Below, one piece after another: positions 23,562-32,208 of a stretch of 44,571 nucleotides of DNA. The stretch is from Thalassotalea sp. 42_200_T64 (GTDB taxonomy: Bacteria > Pseudomonadota > Gammaproteobacteria > Enterobacterales > Alteromonadaceae): assembly GCA_002162925.1 (NCBI GenBank), contig MABC01000017.1, positions 1 to 44,571 of the forward strand, written 5' to 3'. The translations under genes were made by a program, and so were the position numbers. The first letter of the stretch is position 1, and the number at the start of each line of letters is the position of its first letter. A model generated the notes under the pieces. That model worked only from the letters and a program-made list of their open reading frames with translations. It was not told where the DNA came from and ran no database searches.

Positions 23562-26333
23562 ATGAAATTTTTAAAACCTACCTTACTCGGTATTTCTGTT
23601 TCTATGGCATTAAGCTTAACTGGCTGTGCAACGTCTCCATCGGCCGAAACCTCTCCTGTAGCAAGCCAACAACAAGATACTTCATTAACATACGTGCGCA
23701 CCGTTGAAGGCATTGAAGAATATGCGTTAGCCAATGGCTTAAAAGTATTACTCTACCCAGATGCGTCACAACCGAAAACACTAGTGAATATTACTTATAA
23801 AGTGGGCTCTAAACACGAAAATTATGGTGAAACCGGTATGGCGCATTTGCTCGAGCACATGTTGTTTAAAGGCTCTACCAATTACCAGGAAATTGACAAA
23901 GAATTCAAAAAACGCGGTATGGGCAAAAATGCTTCTACCTGGACTGACCGAACCAACTATTATGAAACCTTCGATGCCAATGAAGATAGTCTTGAATGGG
24001 CCATAGGCATGGAAGCCGATCGAATGATAAACGCCACGTTTAGCGAAGAACAATTAAAAAGTGAAATGACCGTGGTTCGCAACGAAATGGAAAAAGGCGA
24101 GACTAGCCCGTTTCGGATGTTAATGGGGCGGATGACTTCCATGGCATTTTTATGGCACAACTACGGAAAAAGTACTATTGGTGCTCGCTCTGACGTAGAA
24201 AACTTTCCTTTTTATCGTTTGCGAGACTTCTACAACAAACATTATCGCCCAGATAATGCGGTATTAATTATTGCCGGCCGCTTTGATAAAGACAAAACCA
24301 TGGCGTTAATTGAGCAAAGATTTGGCACCATTGCCAAACCGAGTAAAGCCAAAGAGCCATTATATACGGTGGAGCCAACCCAAGATGGTGAGCGCAGTGT
24401 CTACATTCGCCGGGTTGGTGACTTGCCTTATGTTGGCTTGTCTTATCACGCACCGTCGGCATTACACCAAGATGCGGCAGCATTATCGATTTTAAATGAA
24501 ATTTTGGCCGATGACACCCGGGGGCGCATGCAAAAAGAACTGGTGGAAACCGGCATTGCCACCAGCGCCTCGAATTTTATGTTTCCGTTTGCCGACAGCT
24601 CGCAATTCTTATTCCTGCTACAGGGCGGGAAAGATAGCGATATTAGCGAATTAGAAAGGCAATTAATTGCCCTTGCCGAAAATTTGCATGCCAAACCTAT
24701 CACCCAGGAAGAAATTGATTTTGCCAAAGCCAAACTTGCTCGCCAAACTGAACAGGCAATGCGCAGTGTAACTGGCGTTGGTATGCAATTGTCTGAATAC
24801 ATCGCCATGGGCGATTACCGTCATGCATTTTATTCTCGCGATCAAATTGAACAGGTTAGTTTGGCGCAGGTGCAAGCGGTAGCGGATAAATATTTAATTC
24901 CGAGTAATCGTACTTCGGGTCGTTTCATCCCTACTGAAAAACCGCAGCGCGCTGAAATTCCAAAAAAACCGAATTTAGATGAGTTATTAAAAGACTACAC
25001 AGGTAAAGAAGTGATTGCTGCCGGTGAGGTGTATGACAACACGGTAACTAACATTAAACAGCGTCTGGTTAACATTCACTGGCAAGAGGGTACGACAGTA
25101 AGCGTATATCCGAAAGTTTTACGTGGTGAGCAAATTATTATTTCCATGCATTTTCCTAGCGGCACAGCGCAAACATTGGCGGATAAAGGCAATGTGATGG
25201 GCTTTATTGGTGGCATGATCAAACAAGGCAATAGCAATTACAGCAAAGCAGAGATTGCCGCTAAGCTGGATCAACTGAAAAGCTCTATTTTAATTTCAAC
25301 TTCGCCAGGCTCTACCGATGTGTCGATTAATACCGACAAGAAAAACCTTGAGCAAACCGTTAAGTTTTTAGGTGAGTTAATGAGCGCACCAACGTTTCCT
25401 GAAACTGAATTGGCAGTATTGAAACGTGGCTCAGTGGCAGGTATTGAGCAACAGCGTACCGACCCTAGCTCTATTGCGGTAAACAGCTTCCGAAAGTCAT
25501 TATATAATTACCCGCAAGGGCACCCAAAAGCTTACGCCAGCTTAGATGATAAAATTAGTGCCATTAATAATATAAGCACGAAAGAGTTGGCGGCGCTTTA
25601 TCAAAGCCATACCAATATCAATAATGGCTATATTGCCGTGGTTGGCGATGTAAACGCAGAACAAATTTCTCAGCAATTACATGCGGTATTAGCACGTTTT
25701 GCTAACGACACGCCGTATCAGCGTATGGAAGCGAGTTTCAAAGATAGCCAGGGCTTAATGGTGAGCAGTGAAACTCCAGATAAAGCCAATGCCCAAGTTT
25801 ACTTTATTAATGCGATCAATATGCAAGTGACTCATGCTGATTACCCGGCGTTAGCGATGGCGAGCAAAATTTTTGGTGGCGATACTTTCACTTCTCGGGT
25901 TGGCGCTCGAATTCGAGTAAAAGAAGGCTACAGCTATACCGTAGGTGCCGGCCTTAATGTTAATACCTTAGACAAGCAAGGGTTATCGTTAGGTTGGGCT
26001 ATTTCGGCACCGGAGAATGTCGAAACTGTTATTGCCGCATACCGTGAAGAGATGCAGAAAGTGGTTGATGAAGGCTTTACTGCTGAAGAGTTAGATCAGG
26101 CGGTAAAAGGCTTTGTCAGTGACCGAAACCGCCAATGGGCAGATGATGGTACCATTGCCAGTATTTTGGTGAAATCGGCAAAACTTGATCAGGATTTATC
26201 GTTTTATGATGAACAAGTCACTGCCATACAAAACTTAACGGTACGCGAGGTTAATGCCGCATTTAACAAGCACATTGCCAGTTTAGAATTGAATGTATTT
26301 AAAGCCGGTGATTTCGCCAAAGAGGCAAAATAA
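23562..26333 (+). CDS. Two-domain M16 zinc metallopeptidase lipoprotein, 923 aa
   Basis: A pitrilysin/insulinase-type peptidase, probably periplasmic and lipid-anchored. The signal peptide ends in a lipobox (SLTGC, Cys22). The inverted zinc motif is HLLEHMLFKG with His95, Glu98 and His99; the third ligand is Glu175 in VVRNEMEKGE. The first M16 pair covers about 50-480. The second half (about 520-920) repeats the fold without the zinc motif but carries the substrate-binding segment RVGARIRVKEGYSYTVGAGL, as in two-chain enzymes. Length is normal for fused M16 peptidases. It is monocistronic with a GAAAGG site, and converges on the EAL gene over a palindromic repeat. Confidence 0.93.
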   Translation: MKFLKPTLLGISVSMALSLTGCATSPSAETSPVASQQQDTSLTYVRTVEGIEEYALANGLKVLLYPDASQPKTLVNITYKVGSKHENYGETGMAHLLEHMLFKGSTNYQEIDKEFKKRGMGKNASTWTDRTNYYETFDANEDSLEWAIGMEADRMINATFSEEQLKSEMTVVRNEMEKGETSPFRMLMGRMTSMAFLWHNYGKSTIGARSDVENFPFYRLRDFYNKHYRPDNAVLIIAGRFDKDKTMALIEQRFGTIAKPSKAKEPLYTVEPTQDGERSVYIRRVGDLPYVGLSYHAPSALHQDAAALSILNEILADDTRGRMQKELVETGIATSASNFMFPFADSSQFLFLLQGGKDSDISELERQLIALAENLHAKPITQEEIDFAKAKLARQTEQAMRSVTGVGMQLSEYIAMGDYRHAFYSRDQIEQVSLAQVQAVADKYLIPSNRTSGRFIPTEKPQRAEIPKKPNLDELLKDYTGKEVIAAGEVYDNTVTNIKQRLVNIHWQEGTTVSVYPKVLRGEQIIISMHFPSGTAQTLADKGNVMGFIGGMIKQGNSNYSKAEIAAKLDQLKSSILISTSPGSTDVSINTDKKNLEQTVKFLGELMSAPTFPETELAVLKRGSVAGIEQQRTDPSSIAVNSFRKSLYNYPQGHPKAYASLDDKISAINNISTKELAALYQSHTNINNGYIAVVGDVNAEQISQQLHAVLARFANDTPYQRMEASFKDSQGLMVSSETPDKANAQVYFINAINMQVTHADYPALAMASKIFGGDTFTSRVGARIRVKEGYSYTVGAGLNVNTLDKQGLSLGWAISAPENVETVIAAYREEMQKVVDEGFTAEELDQAVKGFVSDRNRQWADDGTIASILVKSAKLDQDLSFYDEQVTAIQNLTVREVNAAFNKHIASLELNVFKAGDFAKEAK

Positions 26334-26334
26334 C

Positions 26335-26400
26335 TCAGGTTAATTAACCTGAACTCAGGAAGATGAGAGCACTTTTGATAAAGTATACTTATCCTGAGTT
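26335..26400. repeat. Dispersed palindromic repeat, family A, copy 4, filling a convergent gap
   Basis: Between the M16 and EAL genes the whole gap is palindromic. TCAGGTTAATTAACCTGA (26335-26352) is a perfect 18-bp palindrome. AACTCAGGA (26352-26360) pairs with TCCTGAGTT (26392-26400) around a 31-nt loop. The core AACCTGAACTC matches copies 2 and 3. It may double as a bidirectional terminator. Confidence 0.65.
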
Positions 26401-26404
26401 ATGG

Positions 26405-28801
26405 TTATTTATTTGCGATTTCCCCCATATTTCTCACGATTGAATAACTCACGTCAACAGTATCTTTCTCTGCGATGGTTCGGGATAGGTAATCCGAATT
26501 GCTCAACCAGGTATCAAACTCAGACACCGGTAAGGGTCTGCTGATAAAGAAACCCTGGGCTTTTTCACAGTTATTTTTGATTAGCCAATCTAACGTTTTT
26601 TTATCTTCTACACCTTCAGCAACCACAGATAAGCCCAGTTGGTGGGATAATTGAATGGTTGAACTGACAATCAGTTGATCTTCGGGTTGTTGAATTAAAT
26701 GTTGAATAAAGCATCGATCAATTTTCAGTTCTTGTACCGGTAGATTCTTCAATTGTGCTAACGAAGAGTAGCCAGTACCGTAATCATCAATCGATAAGAT
26801 GATACCGTGTTTTCGCAGCCGTGTAATATTTTCAATGGCCTTAGAATTATGATCAACAAAAGCGTCCTCGGTTATTTCAAAACAAAAACCTTGATATAGT
26901 GCATTGCTGCCACAAAGTTTGTTGATAAGTTGCTGACAAAAATCATCATCGAGCAGGTTTTCGGGAGATATATTAACGGAAATGCGAATATCGATGCCAC
27001 TTTCCTGCCAAACAAAATACTGTTCAATGGCTTTGTTAATCACCCAGTTACTTAATGCATTCATTTGTCCTGTTTGGTCAACAATTTGAATAAAAGCATC
27101 GGGAGTAATTAAGCCATTTACTGGATGTATCCAACGAACCAGTGCCTCAACTTCTTCAATGGTATTGTTTTTCAAGTTTAATTTCGGTTGGTAGTAAAGC
27201 GTAAACTCATCATTTTCAATGGCACTCTTCAACCGGTTAACCAATTGCAACCGGTCAAGAGTATTTAAGTCTATCTGCGGATCGTACAGTTGGAACAACA
27301 AATTTTTACGCTTGGCAATTTGCATTGCTGCGTCCACTTCTTTTAATAACTGATTGCTTTGCGACCAACCGCTGCTATAGGTGACACCAATGTTCACTTG
27401 CAAGTGGATGGCAATATTTTGATAACTAAAATTAGGTTCAATTACGGCATTAATTTCTTGAATACAGTCCTTCACGTCTTCGGTCTGTTTATAGTCTAAG
27501 CGCAATAAAAAACCATTTCCTGAGGTATGAAATAAAGGCAATTCAAGAGTTCGTAAGCGGTTGCCGATTTCTTGAATCACTTCATCGCCTACGTCATGCC
27601 CTAAAGTATCATTGATATCGGATAACCGTCTTACATTCAGTTGACATAAGAGATAAGGATTGGCGATGGCATGCATTTCTCGTTGAAATTGATTGCGATT
27701 TGGTAAACCGGTTAAGCTGTCTGAATACGCTTGTTGGATAATTTCCTTTTCGCGCGATTCTATCGCTTCTTGCATTTCACCAAACTGTTCCGCTAACTGA
27801 TTTAGCTCATAGGTTTTCCCGACAAAAATCTCACTTTGGTAATTACCTTTGGTAATGTCTTTGGTTATTTTAACCAAACGTCGTACCGGCTCGGTAACGC
27901 CGCTAGCGATAAAAAATGCGCCTATTAATGATATCGCCAAGGTAACCGAGATCAGAATTAACAGATTAAGAGAATCTTCAATAATTGCCGCCACTAAAGA
28001 TGAGCGCAACTGAAATGTGCTGGCAATAAGCTGTTTACCATCAACGTCCCCTAATGGGTAATTTACCGCGATAAACTCTTCTTCATTGAAGGTTTCAATG
28101 GGGGAGAATTGCTCGCTATTCGCGGCTTTATTTATTGCAATCCATTGCCATTTATTCTTAGACTCTAACCCAAAGCCGACATTGAAATTGGTTAAGGTCG
28201 CTAAATCTTCGGCCAATTTTTTATTGAGTGAATAACCCAAAGCGATATGACCAATACTCTGATGGTCATTAATCACTGGAGTGACCACCAGTTGATAAAT
28301 TTCATTGTTGTAATGATAAAGGGTTTGGGTAAGTTCTTCGGCAAGCCACGACGGATGGTTAAACAGCTCGCCAATTTGGTTACCGGTATACACTCTTTTT
28401 ATTTCTTTATTACTGTCTTTCACCAAGAGCTCACCGATGACCCGTGCGTTTAAATCAAAAACAAGGGCAATATCGGCATCAATTCGTTTACGGTGGTTGT
28501 TTAAAATGAGTGATAAATCTGAGTCCTTGGCTAAAATATCTTTGGCCAATTCATTGTCGGTTGCGGCTATTTCAACAAACGCACTGAGGTAGTAATTACG
28601 ATTATTAAGTTCACCTTTGAGTAAGGTTTCCGCTTGGCTGCTGAGTGAGGTGAGTTGTTGTTTTTCGGTGCGCTTGTTGGCGTAATAGGAGTTTAAGAAA
28701 GAAACCGTTTGCACCACAATCAATAACAAAATAAAGAAGAAAAATATCCTATTTCTCAAACTAAAAAATTTCGACTCCACGGTGCTTTTCCTTAAGAACA
28801 T
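26405..28801 (-). CDS. Membrane c-di-GMP phosphodiesterase: sensor, HAMP, degenerate GGDEF, EAL, 798 aa
   Basis: Hydrolyses cyclic di-GMP at the membrane. TM1 is at about 18-38 (RIFFFFILLLIVVQTVSF), followed by a periplasmic sensor of about 220 residues (Cache-like), TM2 near 280 (LLILISVTLAISLIGAFFI), a HAMP segment near 305-355, a GGDEF-fold domain at about 360-515, and EAL at about 530-775. The GGDEF signature is SGNGF, so cyclase activity is unlikely, although SDSLTGLPNRNQF and INDTLGHDVGDEV remain. The EAL site looks intact: EVEALVRW, NISPENLL, FEITED, SIDDYGTGYSS, LKIDRCF, AEGVE, AQGFF. Start taken as ATG 28801; GTG one codon earlier is possible. Confidence 0.9.
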   Translation of the reverse strand: MFLRKSTVESKFFSLRNRIFFFFILLLIVVQTVSFLNSYYANKRTEKQQLTSLSSQAETLLKGELNNRNYYLSAFVEIAATDNELAKDILAKDSDLSLILNNHRKRIDADIALVFDLNARVIGELLVKDSNKEIKRVYTGNQIGELFNHPSWLAEELTQTLYHYNNEIYQLVVTPVINDHQSIGHIALGYSLNKKLAEDLATLTNFNVGFGLESKNKWQWIAINKAANSEQFSPIETFNEEEFIAVNYPLGDVDGKQLIASTFQLRSSLVAAIIEDSLNLLILISVTLAISLIGAFFIASGVTEPVRRLVKITKDITKGNYQSEIFVGKTYELNQLAEQFGEMQEAIESREKEIIQQAYSDSLTGLPNRNQFQREMHAIANPYLLCQLNVRRLSDINDTLGHDVGDEVIQEIGNRLRTLELPLFHTSGNGFLLRLDYKQTEDVKDCIQEINAVIEPNFSYQNIAIHLQVNIGVTYSSGWSQSNQLLKEVDAAMQIAKRKNLLFQLYDPQIDLNTLDRLQLVNRLKSAIENDEFTLYYQPKLNLKNNTIEEVEALVRWIHPVNGLITPDAFIQIVDQTGQMNALSNWVINKAIEQYFVWQESGIDIRISVNISPENLLDDDFCQQLINKLCGSNALYQGFCFEITEDAFVDHNSKAIENITRLRKHGIILSIDDYGTGYSSLAQLKNLPVQELKIDRCFIQHLIQQPEDQLIVSSTIQLSHQLGLSVVAEGVEDKKTLDWLIKNNCEKAQGFFISRPLPVSEFDTWLSNSDYLSRTIAEKDTVDVSYSIVRNMGEIANK

Positions 28802-29110
28802 CACTTTTTACACAACAGCTCTAATACATTGTTGAGCCCAAGCAACATTCACAATTTTTATTATTACTTTAACCATGGCAAACATTTTCCAATTGAGCAA
28901 ATTTTGGTGAATAAAATTTAAGCAAAATAGGCAGTTGCGAATAACGCTAAATACCCTTAGCAATTTTTCAAATGGCATCGCATTGCTGCAGAAAATTTCA
29001 ATAATGTTAATACCAGGTGAATTACGATATAATCCAGAGGTTCAAGGAATAACCAAACGCCCAATGACGGGGTCTGATAATAATAATTATGTCAATCTTG
29101 GGGTTTTATA
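28802..29110. other. Intergenic region, 309 bp, between divergent signalling genes
   Basis: AT-rich, with no convincing gene or strong palindrome. It must contain the promoters of the EAL gene and the hybrid kinase gene. An open frame at 28935-29144 runs into the kinase start and shows no protein-like signal. Confidence 0.5.
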
Positions 29111-32100
29111 TTGCTTTCATCTTATAAGTTGTTATTCTTATTGATAACTTTTACTTTAAGTTTCTTTCCTTACGCGTATTTTTTGCCAATTCATTCATCA
29201 TTTTCAAACGATTTTCTCACCATTCCTTTGGCAATTGTGCAGCTCATTAGCCTCGGCTTTGCTGGGCTTAGTTATTTAAAAACCAACTCTCGGTCGTTAA
29301 AATTGTTCTGGCAATTTATTGCTTTTGCGCTGCTTGGAGCCTTGATATTTGAGCTGGTGTTGTTGGCAGGAACAGGCTTGTCCCAACAGTTATTGCGAGA
29401 TTTCTTTTCCCTGTGGTGCTACTTTTTCATTATTCTGGCGATTGAGACCAACCCTCATTTAAGTGATACGCCGCTCAATAAATACATTAGCGGTAGGGTA
29501 CCGGCAGTGTTTTTTATCGTGGTTTGCTTTTGTTATTTTGTGTTATTGCCCGTCGAGTTTGCCGACAGCGCGGAACAATATTATTCGCCTGCCGCATATT
29601 TTCATCTCACTATCAGCTCATTTATTTTTGTACGCTTAGTTATTTGCAATGTTTATTGCCAAGGCCGGTTTTGGCTCTCGCTATACAGCTTATTGTCTAT
29701 TGCCGCGTTTTTAATGCTGGTGAATAAGCTGAATGTATTTTTTCCGGATGGTTTGGGCGCCGAATTCAAGCAGAGTTACCTTGCCGGGCTGGTTCAGCTT
29801 GTGCCATATTTTGCGGTGACTTTTGCGGCCTGTATCAGCTTAAATCATGTAACCCCGCCAACGCCGGTTAAAAAGCCTACTTATCCAGAGCTGTACATTC
29901 TGCTGTTAGTCATAGGTTTGGTTGCGATACATGTCGTTGGCCTGGAGCTACAACTCAGTTATATCAGTCATTCGTATCTGCAATCAATAGTCATAGCCAT
30001 TTGGTTGTTAACCGCGTTCGCCTTGTTGTTGTTTATCACTCAGAAAAAACGCGGCTTCTCGTTAAAACTAAAGCGGCAATTAGCTCAGCAAAGTACCGAG
30101 CTTAATGAATATCAGCAATCGAATCAGCAATTAGCGGATTCGCTGCTTAATTCCGAAGATAAAGCGATAGTAAATGCATCAAATAATGCGATTTTAACCG
30201 CGTCAATGTCGGGGCAGATACTTTCCGCCAATCCTGCCGCGGTACAAATGTTGCAGAGTTTAGAGCACGAGCTAAAGGGGACTCCGGTGAGTGATTTGTT
30301 CTCAGCGGATGAACAAATGCATTATTTTTTCGATTTTCAAAGTAATGTTTATGCGCTGCAACGAAAAGACACAGGAATATCTGTGGAATGCCGGGCAAAG
30401 CGAGCCGACGGCACCGATTTCCCCGTACAAACTGAGCTGCAATGGGCGGAAAGAGCAGAGCAGCCGCTGATTGTTATCACCTTCATCAATTTAACTGCGC
30501 GCAAGTTGGCAGAAACCAAAACATTAGAGTTAAAAGATAAATTTATTGCCAATATTTCTCACGAATTTAGAACGCCATTGACGATTATTAATGGCGTACT
30601 CGATCGTTATTTACTAAAACAACAAAATGATAATGAGCATAAAGAGTTGCTTACCGCCAAGCGTAATGGTTTGCGCTTGGTGAGAATGGTGGAACAATTA
30701 CTCGAACTTTCCCGTTTAACCGATAATCCGCAGTTATCGCTGTCAAGGTATCGGCTGAGCACCATTATGGCAATGCCAACCGATTCCTTTGCCCGTCTGG
30801 CAAAGCAAAATAAATTGTCATTTAGCGCCGACATTCCCGACAACCTCTGGCTTGATTGCGATGCGCAGGCGTTTGAAAAAATTCTCTTTAATTTACTCGC
30901 CAATGCGATTAAATATACGCCAGAAGGCGGCAGCATTCAGGTGAAAGCCTATAGTGAGCAAAATACTATCATCCTCGATGTGATTGATAATGGCATTGGC
31001 ATCAGCACAGCCTCGCAAGGTAAAATATTTGAACGCTTTCAGCGTGCCGATGACGATAAAAATAAAGCAATTTTCGGTGTTGGTATTGGTTTATCTTTAG
31101 TCAATGAGCTGGTTAAAGCGCATCAATGGCGGATAAATTTAGTCAGTGAATATAATCAGGGCAGTAAGTTTTCCTTGTCTATTCCACAGGCGCGGGCGAA
31201 AGAGGTTGAAGCCGAAACGCCGAGCAGTGTTTCTGAAAGTGAAGTGTCGTCGCTACTCATTGAACAACAGCAACCGCTCAATCAAAGAGTTGCCCACTCG
31301 CAAAAAGTGATTTTGGTGATTGAAGATAATGCCGACATGCAGAGCCACATCAAACAGGTGATCGAACAAAAACATCATTGCCTGCTGGCGATAAGTGGTG
31401 AGCTGGGGTTAACTCTGGCGCAGGAATATATTCCCGACTTGATAGTCTGCGACATTATGCTTACCGGTATTGATGGCTTTGCCGTATTGAAGCAGTTAAA
31501 AAGCAATGAATTAACCGCACACATCCCGGTGATATTACTTACCGCCCGATCCGATTTAGACTCGCGTTTGCAGGGCCTGAATTTACAGGCAGATGAGTAC
31601 CTGAGTAAGCCATTTAATCAACAAGAGCTGCTGACTCGCATCGCAAACCTGATTGAAAACAGAAAACAATTACAGCAATCGTATTGGCAAAAGTTTAAGC
31701 AAAGCGAAAAAATTGCCCGCAAAGAAAACTGCGTAAACAAGGTTTCGTTGTTAACCGAAGAAAGCACAGAAGCGCAATCTTTAGATGAGCTATTTCTTGA
31801 AAAACTGCAGGCCGCAGTGGCTAAAATGTATATGGAAATTGACTTGGGCATACAGCCACTTGCCAGTGAAATGGCGATGAGTGAGCGGCAACTGCAACGC
31901 AAAATCAAAGTGTTGCTGGGCACCACGCCGAATAATTTCATCAAAGAATTCAGACTGACAAAAGCTCAAGAGCTACTGAAAAATGGTACGCAAATAGGTA
32001 TCATTGCCTTAGATGTTGGTTTTTCATCACAAACCTATTTTGGCCGTTGTTTCAAAGAGACGTTTAATTGCACCCCGAAACAATACCAACAAGATTGTCT

Positions 32101-32119
32101 AAAAATCCAAAAAATTTAA
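29111..32119 (+). CDS. Hybrid two-component protein: multi-TM sensor, PAS, histidine kinase, receiver, AraC output, 1002 aa
   Basis: A single-polypeptide two-component system. Residues 1-320 contain about eight or nine membrane helices (a polytopic sensor), then a coiled coil, a PAS domain at about 350-460 (ILTASMSGQILSANPAAVQML), HisKA with His484 in FIANISHEFRTPLT, and HATPase_c with NLLANAIKYTPEGG and DNGIGIS. A receiver follows with Asp781 in LIVCDIMLTGIDGF and Lys in YLSKPF. The C-terminal AraC-type domain (about 895-1000) has ERQLQRKIKVLLG and IALDVGFSSQTYFGRCFKE. The order resembles HTCS proteins of Bacteroidetes but with membrane helices in place of the periplasmic propeller. It starts at TTG 29111 after CTTGGGGTT. 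A propeller protein is encoded convergently next door. Confidence 0.92.
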   Translation: MLSSYKLLFLLITFTLSFFPYAYFLPIHSSFSNDFLTIPLAIVQLISLGFAGLSYLKTNSRSLKLFWQFIAFALLGALIFELVLLAGTGLSQQLLRDFFSLWCYFFIILAIETNPHLSDTPLNKYISGRVPAVFFIVVCFCYFVLLPVEFADSAEQYYSPAAYFHLTISSFIFVRLVICNVYCQGRFWLSLYSLLSIAAFLMLVNKLNVFFPDGLGAEFKQSYLAGLVQLVPYFAVTFAACISLNHVTPPTPVKKPTYPELYILLLVIGLVAIHVVGLELQLSYISHSYLQSIVIAIWLLTAFALLLFITQKKRGFSLKLKRQLAQQSTELNEYQQSNQQLADSLLNSEDKAIVNASNNAILTASMSGQILSANPAAVQMLQSLEHELKGTPVSDLFSADEQMHYFFDFQSNVYALQRKDTGISVECRAKRADGTDFPVQTELQWAERAEQPLIVITFINLTARKLAETKTLELKDKFIANISHEFRTPLTIINGVLDRYLLKQQNDNEHKELLTAKRNGLRLVRMVEQLLELSRLTDNPQLSLSRYRLSTIMAMPTDSFARLAKQNKLSFSADIPDNLWLDCDAQAFEKILFNLLANAIKYTPEGGSIQVKAYSEQNTIILDVIDNGIGISTASQGKIFERFQRADDDKNKAIFGVGIGLSLVNELVKAHQWRINLVSEYNQGSKFSLSIPQARAKEVEAETPSSVSESEVSSLLIEQQQPLNQRVAHSQKVILVIEDNADMQSHIKQVIEQKHHCLLAISGELGLTLAQEYIPDLIVCDIMLTGIDGFAVLKQLKSNELTAHIPVILLTARSDLDSRLQGLNLQADEYLSKPFNQQELLTRIANLIENRKQLQQSYWQKFKQSEKIARKENCVNKVSLLTEESTEAQSLDELFLEKLQAAVAKMYMEIDLGIQPLASEMAMSERQLQRKIKVLLGTTPNNFIKEFRLTKAQELLKNGTQIGIIALDVGFSSQTYFGRCFKETFNCTPKQYQQDCLKIQKI

Positions 32120-32208
32120 GTAGCTCTAAACTGACCAAGTAATTATCGGATTTGGGATTATACCCGTTCGCGTAATGATGTGATCAATTGAGAATATACG
32201 GATTGGTA

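Noticed and set aside
28935..29144. 69-codon frame overlapping the start of the hybrid kinase gene
   Set aside because: No ribosome site or family resemblance, and it overlaps a well-supported gene in another frame.
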